From Neisseria sicca (lineage in GTDB: Bacteria > Pseudomonadota > Gammaproteobacteria > Burkholderiales > Neisseriaceae): a stretch of 64,000 nt of DNA. Where the stretch lies: assembly GCF_017753665.1 (NCBI RefSeq), contig NZ_CP072524.1, positions 992,001 to 1,056,000 of the forward strand. Reading direction: 5' to 3'. Position numbers and translations under genes: made by a program. How positions within the stretch are numbered: position 1 is the first letter of the stretch; the number at the start of each line of letters is the position of its first letter. The notes under the pieces were generated by a model. That model was given only the letters and a program-made list of their open reading frames with translations, was not told the origin of the DNA and did not search any database. Shown piece by piece: positions 42,993 through 51,576 of this stretch.

Positions 42993-44336
42993 CTATTGCC
43001 CTTGTTCCGTTTTCTTTTTACGCGGACGGCGGCGGCGTTTCTTTTTCACACCTTCATTACCCTGCGCACGAGCATGGTTTGTCGTCATTTCATTGCTCAA
43101 ACCCTCATCGGCATGCTGGAAACTGTTCCACCATTCGACCGTTTGGCGGTCAATCTCGCCCACTTCGCCGCGCAACACCAGAAAGTCGTAAGCAGCCCGG
43201 AAACGCTGCTGCGCGAGCAGGCGGTGCGGACGGGCGCCGCGCATCTGTTCGAATTGCGGTTGGAACTGCCAGATTTCCCGCATGGTCGCGGCAAAACGCT
43301 GCGGTACGCCCCAACCTTTTTCAACATCGCTCCGCAGGGATTCGATAGCGTCTGTCAGTGCAGGCGCAGGCTTTTGCCCCTGTGCCAGATTCTGTTGCCA
43401 GCGTCGGTTGACATCCGGCCACAGTACGGCAGCCAAGACGAAGCCGACCGAAACCGATTTGTCCTGACGCAGCCGCTCGTCAGTGTTTTTCAGTGCAAGC
43501 GAAATAATGCGGTTTTCAGCCTTTTCCGCCGATTTTAACGCAGTTAAAAGCGGATGGATGTCGTCTGAAACACCCAAGCTGTTGAGCTTTTTCAAACATT
43601 CCCGCGCATGGCCGGAAAACAGCAGCTTCATGATTTCGTCAAATAGACGGGCGACAGGTTCGTGTTTCAGATGACCTGCATACTCCGGAATCGGAGCGGC
43701 AGTGGATTCCTCCACCGAAAAGCCAAGTTTGCCCGACAAGCGTACGGCGCGCAGGATACGGACAGGATCTTCACGATACCGCTCCGTAGCATCGCCTATC
43801 ATAACCAGGCTTCTGGCGGCTATATCGTTGACGCCGTTATGGAAATCCAAAATTTCTTCGCGTATCGGATCGTAATACAACGCATTGCAGGTAAAGTCGC
43901 GGCGCATCGCATCTTCTTCTATGCTGCCATAAGTGTTGTCTTTCATAATCCTGCCGTGCGCGTTTTGCTGCACCTTGCCGCCGCCGCGGAATGTCGTTAC
44001 TTCTATGGTTTCCGGACCTGTCATGACATGGACGATTTGAAAACGCCTGCCGATGATGCGGCTGCGGCGGAAAATTTTTCTCACCTGCTCCGGCGTGGCA
44101 TCGGTGGCGACATCGAAGTCTTTAGGCTCTACGCCCAACAGCAAATCTCTGACCGCCCCGCCTACGATGTAGGCTTTGAACCCCTCCTCTTGCAAACGTT
44201 TGACGGTTTTTTCCGCTGCAAAACTGATCATATCCGCGTTGATGCGGTATTCTTCAGCAGGGATGATTTCCTTGCGAACCTCGGTTTGTCTGCTCTGTCT
44301 GCCGGACAAAACTTTGTTCAGCCATTTTTTCAACAT
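42993..44336 (-). CDS. pcnB: Poly(A) polymerase I
   Basis: This 447-residue class II nucleotidyltransferase has AYIVGGAVRDLLLG (Gly59-Gly60) and the catalytic Asp73 and Asp75 in KDFDVATDATPEQV, then the tRNA-NTase-like RNA-binding domain and a very basic tail (KKKRRRRPRKKK) typical of poly(A) polymerase. It adds 3' poly(A) tails that speed RNA decay. The start at 44336 is chosen for its match and AGGACT upstream; the frame is open to 44405. The basic tail and distant bfr/fbp context distinguish it from the CCA enzyme. Confidence 0.9.
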   Translation of the reverse strand: MLKKWLNKVLSGRQSRQTEVRKEIIPAEEYRINADMISFAAEKTVKRLQEEGFKAYIVGGAVRDLLLGVEPKDFDVATDATPEQVRKIFRRSRIIGRRFQIVHVMTGPETIEVTTFRGGGKVQQNAHGRIMKDNTYGSIEEDAMRRDFTCNALYYDPIREEILDFHNGVNDIAARSLVMIGDATERYREDPVRILRAVRLSGKLGFSVEESTAAPIPEYAGHLKHEPVARLFDEIMKLLFSGHARECLKKLNSLGVSDDIHPLLTALKSAEKAENRIISLALKNTDERLRQDKSVSVGFVLAAVLWPDVNRRWQQNLAQGQKPAPALTDAIESLRSDVEKGWGVPQRFAATMREIWQFQPQFEQMRGARPHRLLAQQRFRAAYDFLVLRGEVGEIDRQTVEWWNSFQHADEGLSNEMTTNHARAQGNEGVKKKRRRRPRKKKTEQGQ

Positions 44337-44511
44337 AGTCCTGATACTCTTTCTTGTTATTCTTCTGCCTGCAAACGGAAGCCTCCGATGCCTGCGGGGC
44401 GTCATTATACCTTAAGTTGTGCAAACCTATGTCGTCTGAAGCCTTGCCGCCTCCGGCTGGCAGGCGCAGCGGTTTTAAATTACAATGAACCAAACTTATC
44501 CTTCCTGTACG

Positions 44512-44880
44512 ATGATGAAAAAAACCAACGTATTATCCTTATTCCTCGTCCTTGCCGCGACCGCCTGTTCAGACGGGTCTTCCGACAGCGTTACCGACAA
44601 ATTCAAAAGCGAATTCCGCAAAGGTTTTGTAGAAGGCGCAACAGAGCAATGCGTCGCCAAAGTACCGAAAACAAGCCTGCTTTCAGAAGAAACCGTACTT
44701 CAAGTCTGCACCTGCACTGCCGAAAAGATGGCAGACCGCATTTCGGTGAAAGATATGTCTGCCATCCTGTCGGGCAATATCAGTGAAAACGTCAAAGAAC
44801 AAATCAAACAGAGCACCACGGACTGTTTGAAAGAAACTGTCGGATTGGACGGCAAGCGCGCCGCTTCAGACAGCAAATAA
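44512..44880 (+). CDS. Small putative lipoprotein with conserved cysteines
   Basis: This 122-residue protein has a signal sequence (NVLSLFLVLAATAC) ending in a Cys that could be lipidated, although Ala rather than Leu occupies the -3 position. The mature part is helical with cysteines in TEQCVAKV, QVCTCTAEKM and TDCLKE, probably forming disulfides in the periplasm. I do not recognise the family. fbp follows 77 bases downstream. An ATG one codon later is equally possible. Confidence 0.7.
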   Translation: MMKKTNVLSLFLVLAATACSDGSSDSVTDKFKSEFRKGFVEGATEQCVAKVPKTSLLSEETVLQVCTCTAEKMADRISVKDMSAILSGNISENVKEQIKQSTTDCLKETVGLDGKRAASDSK

Positions 44881-44957
44881 ACACTCCCTCCTTCTTCAAA
44901 CCTCGTCTGAATCTTTTTCGGACGTTTTTCAAAATCATTCAAGAAATCGAGTTTGAC

Positions 44958-45932
44958 ATGACCACATTCGCGCAATTCCTTCCAGAACATTTACAGCAAA
45001 ACGCCCTGCCCGAACAATTAGGCAGCGTATTGGAATCCGTCATCTGTGCCTGCTGCGAAATCAGCGGAAAAGTCCGCCTGGGCGCGCTTTCAGGCGTTTT
45101 GGGCATGGCAGGTACGGGCAACATCCAAGGTGAAGACCAAAAGAAACTCGACGTTATCGCCAACGATATTCTCATCCGTATCTTAAAAGACAATCCGTCT
45201 GTTGCCGGTTTGGCAAGCGAAGAGGAAGACACTTTTGTCGCCGCCCATCCTGACGGACGCTATTTGGTTTTATTCGACCCGCTGGACGGCTCGTCCAACA
45301 TTGATGTCAACATCTCCGTCGGCACGATTTTTTCTATTTTGGAGAAACCCGAAGGCGATTTGGAAACGGCGTCATTTTTGCAAAAAGGCCGAGACCAAGT
45401 TGCCGCAGGTTATGTTTTATACGGCCCGCAAACCCAACTGGTCTTGACCGTCGGACACGGCCTTTCCGTCTTTACTTTAGATGAGGACGGTAATTTTGTG
45501 ATGACCAAAGAAAATCCGCGCGTTCCCGAAACCACCAAAGAATTTGCCATCAATATGTCCAACCGCCGCCATTGGCTGCCGCCCGTCCAACGCTATATCG
45601 ACGAACTGCTGGCAGGTGAAACCGACAGTCGCGGTAAAAACTACAATATGCGCTGGGTTGCCAGCATGGTTGCCGAAATCCACCGCATCCTGATGCGCGG
45701 CGGCGTGTTCATGTATCCCCAAGACAAACGCGATCTCTCCAAACCGGGAAAACTGCGCCTGATGTACGAAGCCAACCCGATGAGCCTGATTTTGGAACAG
45801 GCAGGCGGAGCGGCTTTCGACGGACAAATCGACATGCTGGATGTCGAGCCGGTCGGATTGCACCAACGCGTCGCCGTCTTCATGGGCAGCAAAGAAGAAG
45901 TGGACTATATCCGCAAACTTCATCAAGCCTGA
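44958..45932 (+). CDS. fbp: Fructose-1,6-bisphosphatase, class I
   Basis: This 324-residue enzyme has the metal-binding LVLFDPLDGSSNIDVNISVG and the C-terminal LRLMYEANPMSLILEQAGG. It removes the 1-phosphate in gluconeogenesis. The ATG follows AAGAAATCGAGTTTGAC with no strong site. It is ended by a DUS hairpin. Confidence 0.96.
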   Translation: MTTFAQFLPEHLQQNALPEQLGSVLESVICACCEISGKVRLGALSGVLGMAGTGNIQGEDQKKLDVIANDILIRILKDNPSVAGLASEEEDTFVAAHPDGRYLVLFDPLDGSSNIDVNISVGTIFSILEKPEGDLETASFLQKGRDQVAAGYVLYGPQTQLVLTVGHGLSVFTLDEDGNFVMTKENPRVPETTKEFAINMSNRRHWLPPVQRYIDELLAGETDSRGKNYNMRWVASMVAEIHRILMRGGVFMYPQDKRDLSKPGKLRLMYEANPMSLILEQAGGAAFDGQIDMLDVEPVGLHQRVAVFMGSKEEVDYIRKLHQA

Positions 45933-45951
45933 TAGGTGTAAAAATTAAATG

Positions 45952-45998
45952 TAAAAAGGTCGTCTGAAATTACCGTGTATGTTTCAGACGACCTTTTC
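45952..45998. terminator. DUS hairpin after fbp
   Basis: AAAAAGGTCGTCTGAAA pairs with TTTCAGACGACCTTTT. From 45999 to 46350 the DNA is AT-rich, with one DUS-like core at 46253-46265 and no gene I can support. Confidence 0.75.
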
Positions 45999-46350
45999 CC
46001 AACATTCTGAAAATCAGGATAAGCGGGAAAAAACACCTCCTTACCTTACTTCCGATTATCCATGCTTTATGTGAATTGCGCTGTGGATATATCAAATTAA
46101 TGATTGATATAAAAGAAGAAAATATAATTGATTAAAAAACAGGCAGATAAAATTCCCAAAAAATAAGCAGAATTTGTCAAGCCTTTGCCAACCGCCGAAC
46201 AGAATTTTTTGCCCCCATTTTTCAAACGCGTTACACTTCCTCCTCGTCTGTTTTCAGACGACGTTTCACTCCAACCGTGCCGCTGCCGTCATTGCGCCGA
46301 CAGTCAGGCAGTCAGCGTCATTGCGACACTGTAAATACGAAAGAACCACT

Positions 46351-47412
46351 ATGACCATCTCTCCCGTCGCCTTGCGCCGTAAGACCGAGCGCAAGCCGCA
46401 TCCAACCGCGCGTTATTGGAAAAAATGCGATGTCGAAGCCCTGTTCGGACTTCCCTTCCTCGACCTCGTTTACCAAGCCGCCGAAATCCACCGCCAAAAT
46501 TTCAACCCGCGCGAAATCCAGCTTTCCACCCTGTTGTCCATCAAAACCGGCGGCTGCCCCGAAGACTGCGCCTACTGCCCGCAATCGGCGCACCACAACA
46601 CCAATCTGGGCAAAGAGCAGATGATGGATGTAGATGAAATCGTTGAAAAAGCCAAAATCGCCAAATCGCGCGGTGCAAGCCGTTTCTGCATGGGTGCGGC
46701 ATGGCGCGGCCCCAAACCCAAAGACGTGGAGACGGTTTCCGCAATCATCAAAGCCGTCAAAGGATTGGGCATGGAAACCTGCGGCACGTTCGGTATGCTC
46801 GAAGACGGCATGGCGGAAGACTTCAAAAAAGCAGGTTTGGACTATTACAACCACAACCTAGACACCGACCCTGAGCGCTACAACGACATCATTCATACCC
46901 GCAAACACGAAGACCGCATGGACACCTTGGGCAAAGTCCGCAATGCCGGTTTGAAAGTCTGCTGCGGCGGCATCGTCGGCATGAACGAGACCCGCGCCGA
47001 GCGTGCCGGACTGATTGCCAGCCTCGCCAACCTCGACCCGCAGCCCGAAAGCGTGCCTATTAACCAGCTCGTCAAAGTAGAAGGCACGCCGCTGGCCGAT
47101 GCCGAAGATTTAGACTGGACGGAGTTTGTCCGCACCATCGCCGTGGCTCGGATTACCATGCCGCACAGCTACGTCCGCCTGTCGGCAGGGCGCAGCAATA
47201 TGCCCGAATCCATGCAGGCAATGTGTTTCATGGCGGGCGCGAACTCGATTTTCTACGGCGACAAGCTCTTAACCACCGAAAATCCCGACGAAGACGGCGA
47301 CCGCCTACTGATGGAAAAGCTGAATTTGTATCCGCTGCGGTTTGAATTGGAAGAAGAATACGAAGCGGCGCAACAGGAAAGTGAAGCCCCTAAAATCAAA
47401 GTGGATTATTAA
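46351..47412 (+). CDS. bioB: Biotin synthase
   Basis: This 353-residue radical-SAM enzyme has Cys69, Cys73 and Cys76 in CPEDCAYC, the YNHNLDTDPE motif, and CCGGIVGMNE, with further ligands for the [2Fe-2S] cluster. It inserts sulfur into dethiobiotin. The start at 46351 matches the family and follows GAAAGAACCACT; an open frame extends back to 46174 through DUS-bearing DNA and is not used. No other bio gene is present and no BirA operator was recognised. Confidence 0.95.
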   Translation: MTISPVALRRKTERKPHPTARYWKKCDVEALFGLPFLDLVYQAAEIHRQNFNPREIQLSTLLSIKTGGCPEDCAYCPQSAHHNTNLGKEQMMDVDEIVEKAKIAKSRGASRFCMGAAWRGPKPKDVETVSAIIKAVKGLGMETCGTFGMLEDGMAEDFKKAGLDYYNHNLDTDPERYNDIIHTRKHEDRMDTLGKVRNAGLKVCCGGIVGMNETRAERAGLIASLANLDPQPESVPINQLVKVEGTPLADAEDLDWTEFVRTIAVARITMPHSYVRLSAGRSNMPESMQAMCFMAGANSIFYGDKLLTTENPDEDGDRLLMEKLNLYPLRFELEEEYEAAQQESEAPKIKVDY

Positions 47413-47437
47413 TCGTTCTTGCCTATATTCCCAATAA

Positions 47438-47510
47438 ACAAGGTCGTCTGAAAACGGGCTTCAACATTTGATTTCGTTGAAACAGATTTTCAGTCGACCT
47501 TTTTTTGCAA
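47438..47510. terminator. Imperfect DUS hairpin after bioB
   Basis: AAGGTCGTCTGAAAAC pairs with ATTTTCAGTCGACCTT, with the second DUS core altered (CAGTCGACC), and a T run follows. The long loop also pairs (TTCAAC..GTTGAA). Confidence 0.65.
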
Positions 47511-47652
47511 AGATGAAATAAGACTCAGGCATTATGCCGCCTTGTTTGTCTCCCATCTATTCCATTATAATTCGCCTTTGAAAAAACCTTCGTTTTCCTG
47601 TGGAATCGCTCTCTAAAAAGAGCAAATTCTTCCTAGATTCCCGCAAAAACAA

Positions 47653-47759
47653 TATAGTGGATTAAATTTAAATCAGGACAAGACGACAAAGCCGCAGGCA
47701 GTACAGATAGTACGGCAAGGCGAGGCAACGCCGTACTGGTTTAAAGTTAATCCACTATA
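47653..47759. repeat. CREE, 107 bp
   Basis: TATAGTGGATTA to TAATCCACTATA, same short class and same TTAAATTT arm as the copy at 20487. It lies between bioB and the exporter gene, immediately before a DUS hairpin. The gap 47511-47652 contains no gene I can support. Confidence 0.9.
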
Positions 47760-47760
47760 C

Positions 47761-47816
47761 AAAGGTCGTCTGAAAGCATCGTTCAATGAAGCTATGTTTT
47801 CAGACGACCTTTTTGA
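47761..47816. terminator. DUS hairpin before the exporter gene
   Basis: AAAGGTCGTCTGAAAGCAT pairs with ATGTTTTCAGACGACCTTT. It is upstream of the gene start, abutting the CREE, so its role as terminator is uncertain. Confidence 0.5.
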
Positions 47817-47894
47817 ACACGCAGACAGGCGGATTCAAACAAAAACATTACCGTCTCCTGTCATTCCATCCACACATCCAATACACACCACATC

Positions 47895-48803
47895 ATGTAC
47901 CGTCTTACCGCCTATCCCATCTCCCCGAAACAGGCCACCTTCATCGGCCTTTTTGCCGTCTGTTTTTGGAGTTCCGTCATTGGGTTAATCCGTACCTTGA
48001 GCCTGCACATGGGGGCGGTAGGCGGCGCAGCAGTCATGTACAGCCTTGCCACGATATTGCTGCTGCTGATTTTCGGCAAACCCGATTTGCGCCGCTTCAG
48101 CCGGAATTACCTTTTTTGGGCAGGTATCTTTTTTGTCGGCTGCGAACTGTGTCTGTCCCTTTCCATCGGATATGCAGACAACGCCAGACAAACCGTCGAA
48201 ATCGGCATGGTCAATTATTTATGGTCGACTTTTACCATCATCGGCGCGGTCTGGTTCAATAAACAGCCGGCAAAATGGTGGATTGCCATAGGCTTTGCAC
48301 TATCCTTCATCGGCATCGCCATCGTCTTGGGCGGGGAAGGCGGATTGTCCCCCGCCCATATTTACCGCAATGTCCTCGCCAATCCCGCAGGCTATATCAT
48401 GGCGCTCTTGGACGCGCTGTTTTGGGCGGCATATTGCACACTGACCGCGCGGGTTAAGGCGCAGGGTAATGCCGTCGGCTTTTTCTTTTTCCTCGTTTCC
48501 TGCGTCCTGTGGGCAAAATATTTTGCAGGCAGCTACGGCAGCCTCAATTTCGATACCGAATCAGTCTTATACGCACTTGCTGCCGCATCCTGTATGGGTT
48601 TGGGCTATGCAGTGTGGAACATCGGCATCTCGCGCGGCAATATGACCGTTTTGGCAGGCGCATCTTATTTTATCCCCGTTTTCTCCGCCCTGATTTCATC
48701 CTTCCTGCTCGACGCACCGCTTCCTACGGAATTTTGGCAAGGTGCGGCGATGGTATGCATCGGATCGGCCGTATGCTGGTTGGCAACACAAAAGAAAGCA
48801 TGA
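47895..48803 (+). CDS. DMT-superfamily exporter, YddG-like (aromatic amino acids)
   Basis: This 302-residue protein has ten hydrophobic segments in two EamA halves, starting with FIGLFAVCFWSSVIGLIRTL. The layout and the NYLWSTFTIIGAVWF and GYAVWNIGISRGNMTVLAGA segments resemble YddG, an exporter of aromatic amino acids and paraquat. The substrate is inferred. It is a single gene, flanked by a CREE upstream and by converging sbp downstream. Confidence 0.8.
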   Translation: MYRLTAYPISPKQATFIGLFAVCFWSSVIGLIRTLSLHMGAVGGAAVMYSLATILLLLIFGKPDLRRFSRNYLFWAGIFFVGCELCLSLSIGYADNARQTVEIGMVNYLWSTFTIIGAVWFNKQPAKWWIAIGFALSFIGIAIVLGGEGGLSPAHIYRNVLANPAGYIMALLDALFWAAYCTLTARVKAQGNAVGFFFFLVSCVLWAKYFAGSYGSLNFDTESVLYALAAASCMGLGYAVWNIGISRGNMTVLAGASYFIPVFSALISSFLLDAPLPTEFWQGAAMVCIGSAVCWLATQKKA

Positions 48804-48892
48804 CCGCACCTCTAAATCATAGAAATAAGATTTTCGGTTGAAACATATACCGATAAAAGCGTAACCGCCCCCGACCGTATCACATCTCAACA

Positions 48893-48957
48893 CAACGTCG
48901 TCTGAAAACCGACATGGCAGGTTTTGCTCAAGCCGGTTTTCAGACGACGTTTTTCTT
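48893..48957. terminator. DUS-like hairpin between converging genes
   Basis: AACGTCGTCTGAAAACCG pairs with CGGTTTTCAGACGACGTT followed by TTT. The core has A before CGTCGTC, differing by one base from the local DUS. Confidence 0.75.
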
Positions 48958-48971
48958 ATCAAAGTACCAAC

Positions 48972-50015
48972 TTATCTTTTGGGCGACAGTTTATCGACCA
49001 GACCTCCGTCAGCGAAGAATTTTTTCATGATTTCATCCCATGTACCGAATTTTTCGTTGGGACTGAAGGTTTCGATTTCGGGGAAATCTGCTTTGTGTGC
49101 GGCGAATACTTCGGCATTGCGCGGGCGAAGGTAGAGTTTGGCGGCAAGCTCCTGCGCGGGTTTGCTCCATAGATATTCCAAATATTCTTTGGCGGCTTCC
49201 TGCGTACCTTTCTTGTCGGCAACGCTGTCCACAACGGCAACAGGAGTTTCAGACAGAATGGTATAGCTCGGATAAACGATTTCAAACTGATCTTGGGTCA
49301 GTTTTTTGCTGACGTGATTCGCCTCGTTTTCAAAAGTAACCAAAACGTCGCCGATATTACGCTGACTGAACGTTGTCGTGGCAGCACGTCCGCCGTTTTC
49401 AAACACGGGCGTGTTTTTCAGGACGGATGCAGCAAATTCCTGCGCTTTGGCTTCATCGCCGTTGTTGGCTTTCAAACCGTAAGCGTATGCACCAAGGAAA
49501 GCATAGCGGCCATTACCGGAAGTTTTCGGGTTGGCGAGTACGATTTTGACACCGTCTTTCGCCAAGTCGTTCCAGTCTTTGATTTGTTTGGGATTGCCTT
49601 TGCGGACAAGGAAAACGGTTACGCTGGTATAGGGAACGGCATTGTCCGGCAGACGTTTTGCCCAGTCGGGTTTAATCAGCCCTTTCTGCGCCAACAAATC
49701 GATGTCGGAAGTCTGGTTCATGGTAACGACATCCGCCGCCAGCCCGTTGGCGACAGACAATGCCTGTTTGCTGGAACCGCCGTGCGACTGTTGGATGTCT
49801 ATGTCTGCGCCCTTGTGTTTACTTTGATATTCTTTGACAAACAAAGGGTTGTATTCTTTATAAAAATCTCGTGCCACATCATAAGAAACATTCAATAGTT
49901 TCACACCTTTGCCGTCTGCCGCAGGAGAAGACGGTGAAGCGGTGTTTTGTTCGGATTGCGGCGAGCATGCCGCTAAAACGGCGGCAGCAAAAAGGGCGGT
50001 TGTGCGGACAGTCAT
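48972..50015 (-). CDS. sbp: Sulfate/thiosulfate ABC transporter substrate-binding lipoprotein
   Basis: This 347-residue protein has a lipoprotein signal with the lipobox LAAC at residues 14-17, a Ser/Pro-rich linker, and the sulfate-binding SHGGSSKQALSVANGLAADVVTMN segment of Sbp/CysP proteins. In Neisseria it would be anchored in the inner membrane or envelope rather than freely periplasmic. cysTWA genes are not adjacent, so the binding protein is encoded apart from its transporter. The start follows GGAGAACAAA. Confidence 0.92.
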   Translation of the reverse strand: MTVRTTALFAAAVLAACSPQSEQNTASPSSPAADGKGVKLLNVSYDVARDFYKEYNPLFVKEYQSKHKGADIDIQQSHGGSSKQALSVANGLAADVVTMNQTSDIDLLAQKGLIKPDWAKRLPDNAVPYTSVTVFLVRKGNPKQIKDWNDLAKDGVKIVLANPKTSGNGRYAFLGAYAYGLKANNGDEAKAQEFAASVLKNTPVFENGGRAATTTFSQRNIGDVLVTFENEANHVSKKLTQDQFEIVYPSYTILSETPVAVVDSVADKKGTQEAAKEYLEYLWSKPAQELAAKLYLRPRNAEVFAAHKADFPEIETFSPNEKFGTWDEIMKKFFADGGLVDKLSPKR

Positions 50016-50174
50016 TTTGTTCTCCAGATATTTGATGGGGACACTTTATACCGACGTTTCAGACGACGGAAATAATGTTTGCTTTCGGGTTTAGCGGTTT
50101 TGGTTATAAGTACCAAAATTCGGTCAAAGCCGTATTTTCAGACGACGTTTTTATCTAAACCACCCAAAAGAGGG

Positions 50175-50822
50175 CTACTCTATCCCAATATCCAAACACA
50201 CGGCCTCTCCGCAATATGCTTTGCCTGCATCAGTCATATGCGCGGGTTTGTAGGCGGCGAAGGCGTAGGTCAGGTCAGCGCGGAAGGTGTCTTTGTCTGC
50301 TTCGCCGGTGTCGCAGTTCAGTCCGGTCGGGATGTCCAGCGCGATTTTGAAACCGTCGGCTTGGTTCAGCAGGCGGCAGACGGCGGCGGCTGTTTCGGGC
50401 AATGCGCCGCTGAAGCCTGTTCCGAAAATGCCTTCGATAACGAGGTCGTAACCTGTTTTCAGAGTGCGAAGCCTGCCTGTGGTACGGCCTTCCAGTTCGT
50501 CGGATCGGATAAAGCTGACGCCGTCTAAATGATTCAAACGCTCGTGATTCAACTGCGCCAGCGGCGACAGTTTATCTCCCAAGACAAAAACGACATCTGC
50601 CTGCCAATCCTTTTCGGACAACACGCGCGCGATGACCAAACCGTCGCCGCCGTTGTTGCCCTTGCCGCAAACGATTAACGCGCGTCCTGCTTTGGGAAAA
50701 CGGCGCAGCAAATCAGCCGCGGCGGCTTGTCCCGCGTTTTCCATCAGTTGCTCGAAAGTCGTGCCTTTATCGACTGCTATTTGCTCGTGTTCGCGCATTT
50801 CTGCGGCGGTGTAGATTTTCAT
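50175..50822 (-). CDS. nnrE: NAD(P)H-hydrate epimerase (YjeF N-terminal domain)
   Basis: This 215-residue stand-alone domain has the MKIYTAAEMREHEQIAV start, GKGNNGGDGLVIAR and the catalytic-site DLVIEGIFGTGFSG and LDIPTGLNCDTG. It interconverts R and S hydrates of NAD(P)H. In E. coli this domain is fused to the dehydratase; here the dehydratase nnrD is a separate gene at 62392. Two adjacent ATGs exist (50825 and 50822); the second is better spaced from AAGGAG. Confidence 0.92.
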   Translation of the reverse strand: MKIYTAAEMREHEQIAVDKGTTFEQLMENAGQAAAADLLRRFPKAGRALIVCGKGNNGGDGLVIARVLSEKDWQADVVFVLGDKLSPLAQLNHERLNHLDGVSFIRSDELEGRTTGRLRTLKTGYDLVIEGIFGTGFSGALPETAAAVCRLLNQADGFKIALDIPTGLNCDTGEADKDTFRADLTYAFAAYKPAHMTDAGKAYCGEAVCLDIGIE

Positions 50823-51139
50823 CATTCGCTCCTTTTCTCTTTACTGCCTATCAAACATCCAAATGCAAACCTTATCAATAGCCCTGCCCGACTTTCCCGT
50901 CAAATCATTCGCTTTTTTTGATTTGCCGCAAGAGGTCGTCTGAAAATCAGGAATTTGGTGGCTTTGGATTTGATTTTTATGTTAACAAGATTTATTATCA
51001 AAATAAAACAAAGTGATAAACAATTAAAACTACTTCTTTTGCGGGAACGGGCGTTGGAACATGCCTCTGCCTACCCTGTGTCTAATTCGTCTTTACTTGC
51101 TGTCTCTTTTTTCAATCGACAACGAAAGTAAAACACACT

Positions 51140-51406
51140 ATGTCTGCCATACCTTTGTCAAAACTCAGTAAAGGCGCAGTCGCGCACATCGACTCCATCG
51201 TCCCCAATTCGACTTTCGGCGAACTCGACCCGCTGGTTACGCGCCGTCTTGCCGACTTGGGTTTTTCAAGCGGAATGCCGTTGCAGGTGATTGCCGTCGG
51301 CGGATTCGGACGCGGTCCGTTTGCCGTACGTTTGGGCAACCAGTCGCAATTCTCGTTGCGGCAGGAAGAAGCGGGAAAAATTATGTGCCATGTGATTGAC
51401 GGCTGA
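51140..51406 (+). CDS. feoA: Ferrous iron transport protein A
   Basis: This 88-residue SH3-like protein has IPLSKLSKGAVAHIDSIV and a C-terminal FAVRLGNQSQFSLRQEEAGKI, typical of FeoA. It binds FeoB and is needed for ferrous uptake. feoB starts 171 bases downstream after a DUS hairpin. The gap 50823-51139 is AT-rich before the gene, carries one DUS at 50934-50946, and has no convincing Fur box. Confidence 0.92.
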   Translation: MSAIPLSKLSKGAVAHIDSIVPNSTFGELDPLVTRRLADLGFSSGMPLQVIAVGGFGRGPFAVRLGNQSQFSLRQEEAGKIMCHVIDG

Positions 51407-51477
51407 CCGCTGTACAGACAGGCGGGCTTCATGTTCTGAAAATGCGGCAAAGGCGGATTGAACCTGACCGCCCTATC

Positions 51478-51507
51478 CTTTTCAGACGACCCGGGTCGTC
51501 TGAAAGC
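51478..51507. terminator. DUS hairpin within the feoA-feoB gap
   Basis: CTTTTCAGACGACC and GGTCGTCTGAAAG are joined by only CG, a compact palindrome. Being within feoAB it may attenuate transcription. Confidence 0.5.
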
Positions 51508-51576
51508 GCCGTTTCAAAGCCTTTTCCCCAATCCAACGCCAAACTCATCACACAATCAAACAAGGAGAATAAATAA

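Noticed and set aside
50980..51040. Fur box upstream of feoA
   Set aside because: TTATTATCAAAATAAAAC and AAGTGATAAACAATTAAAAC are AT-rich but match the consensus poorly; no better than background.
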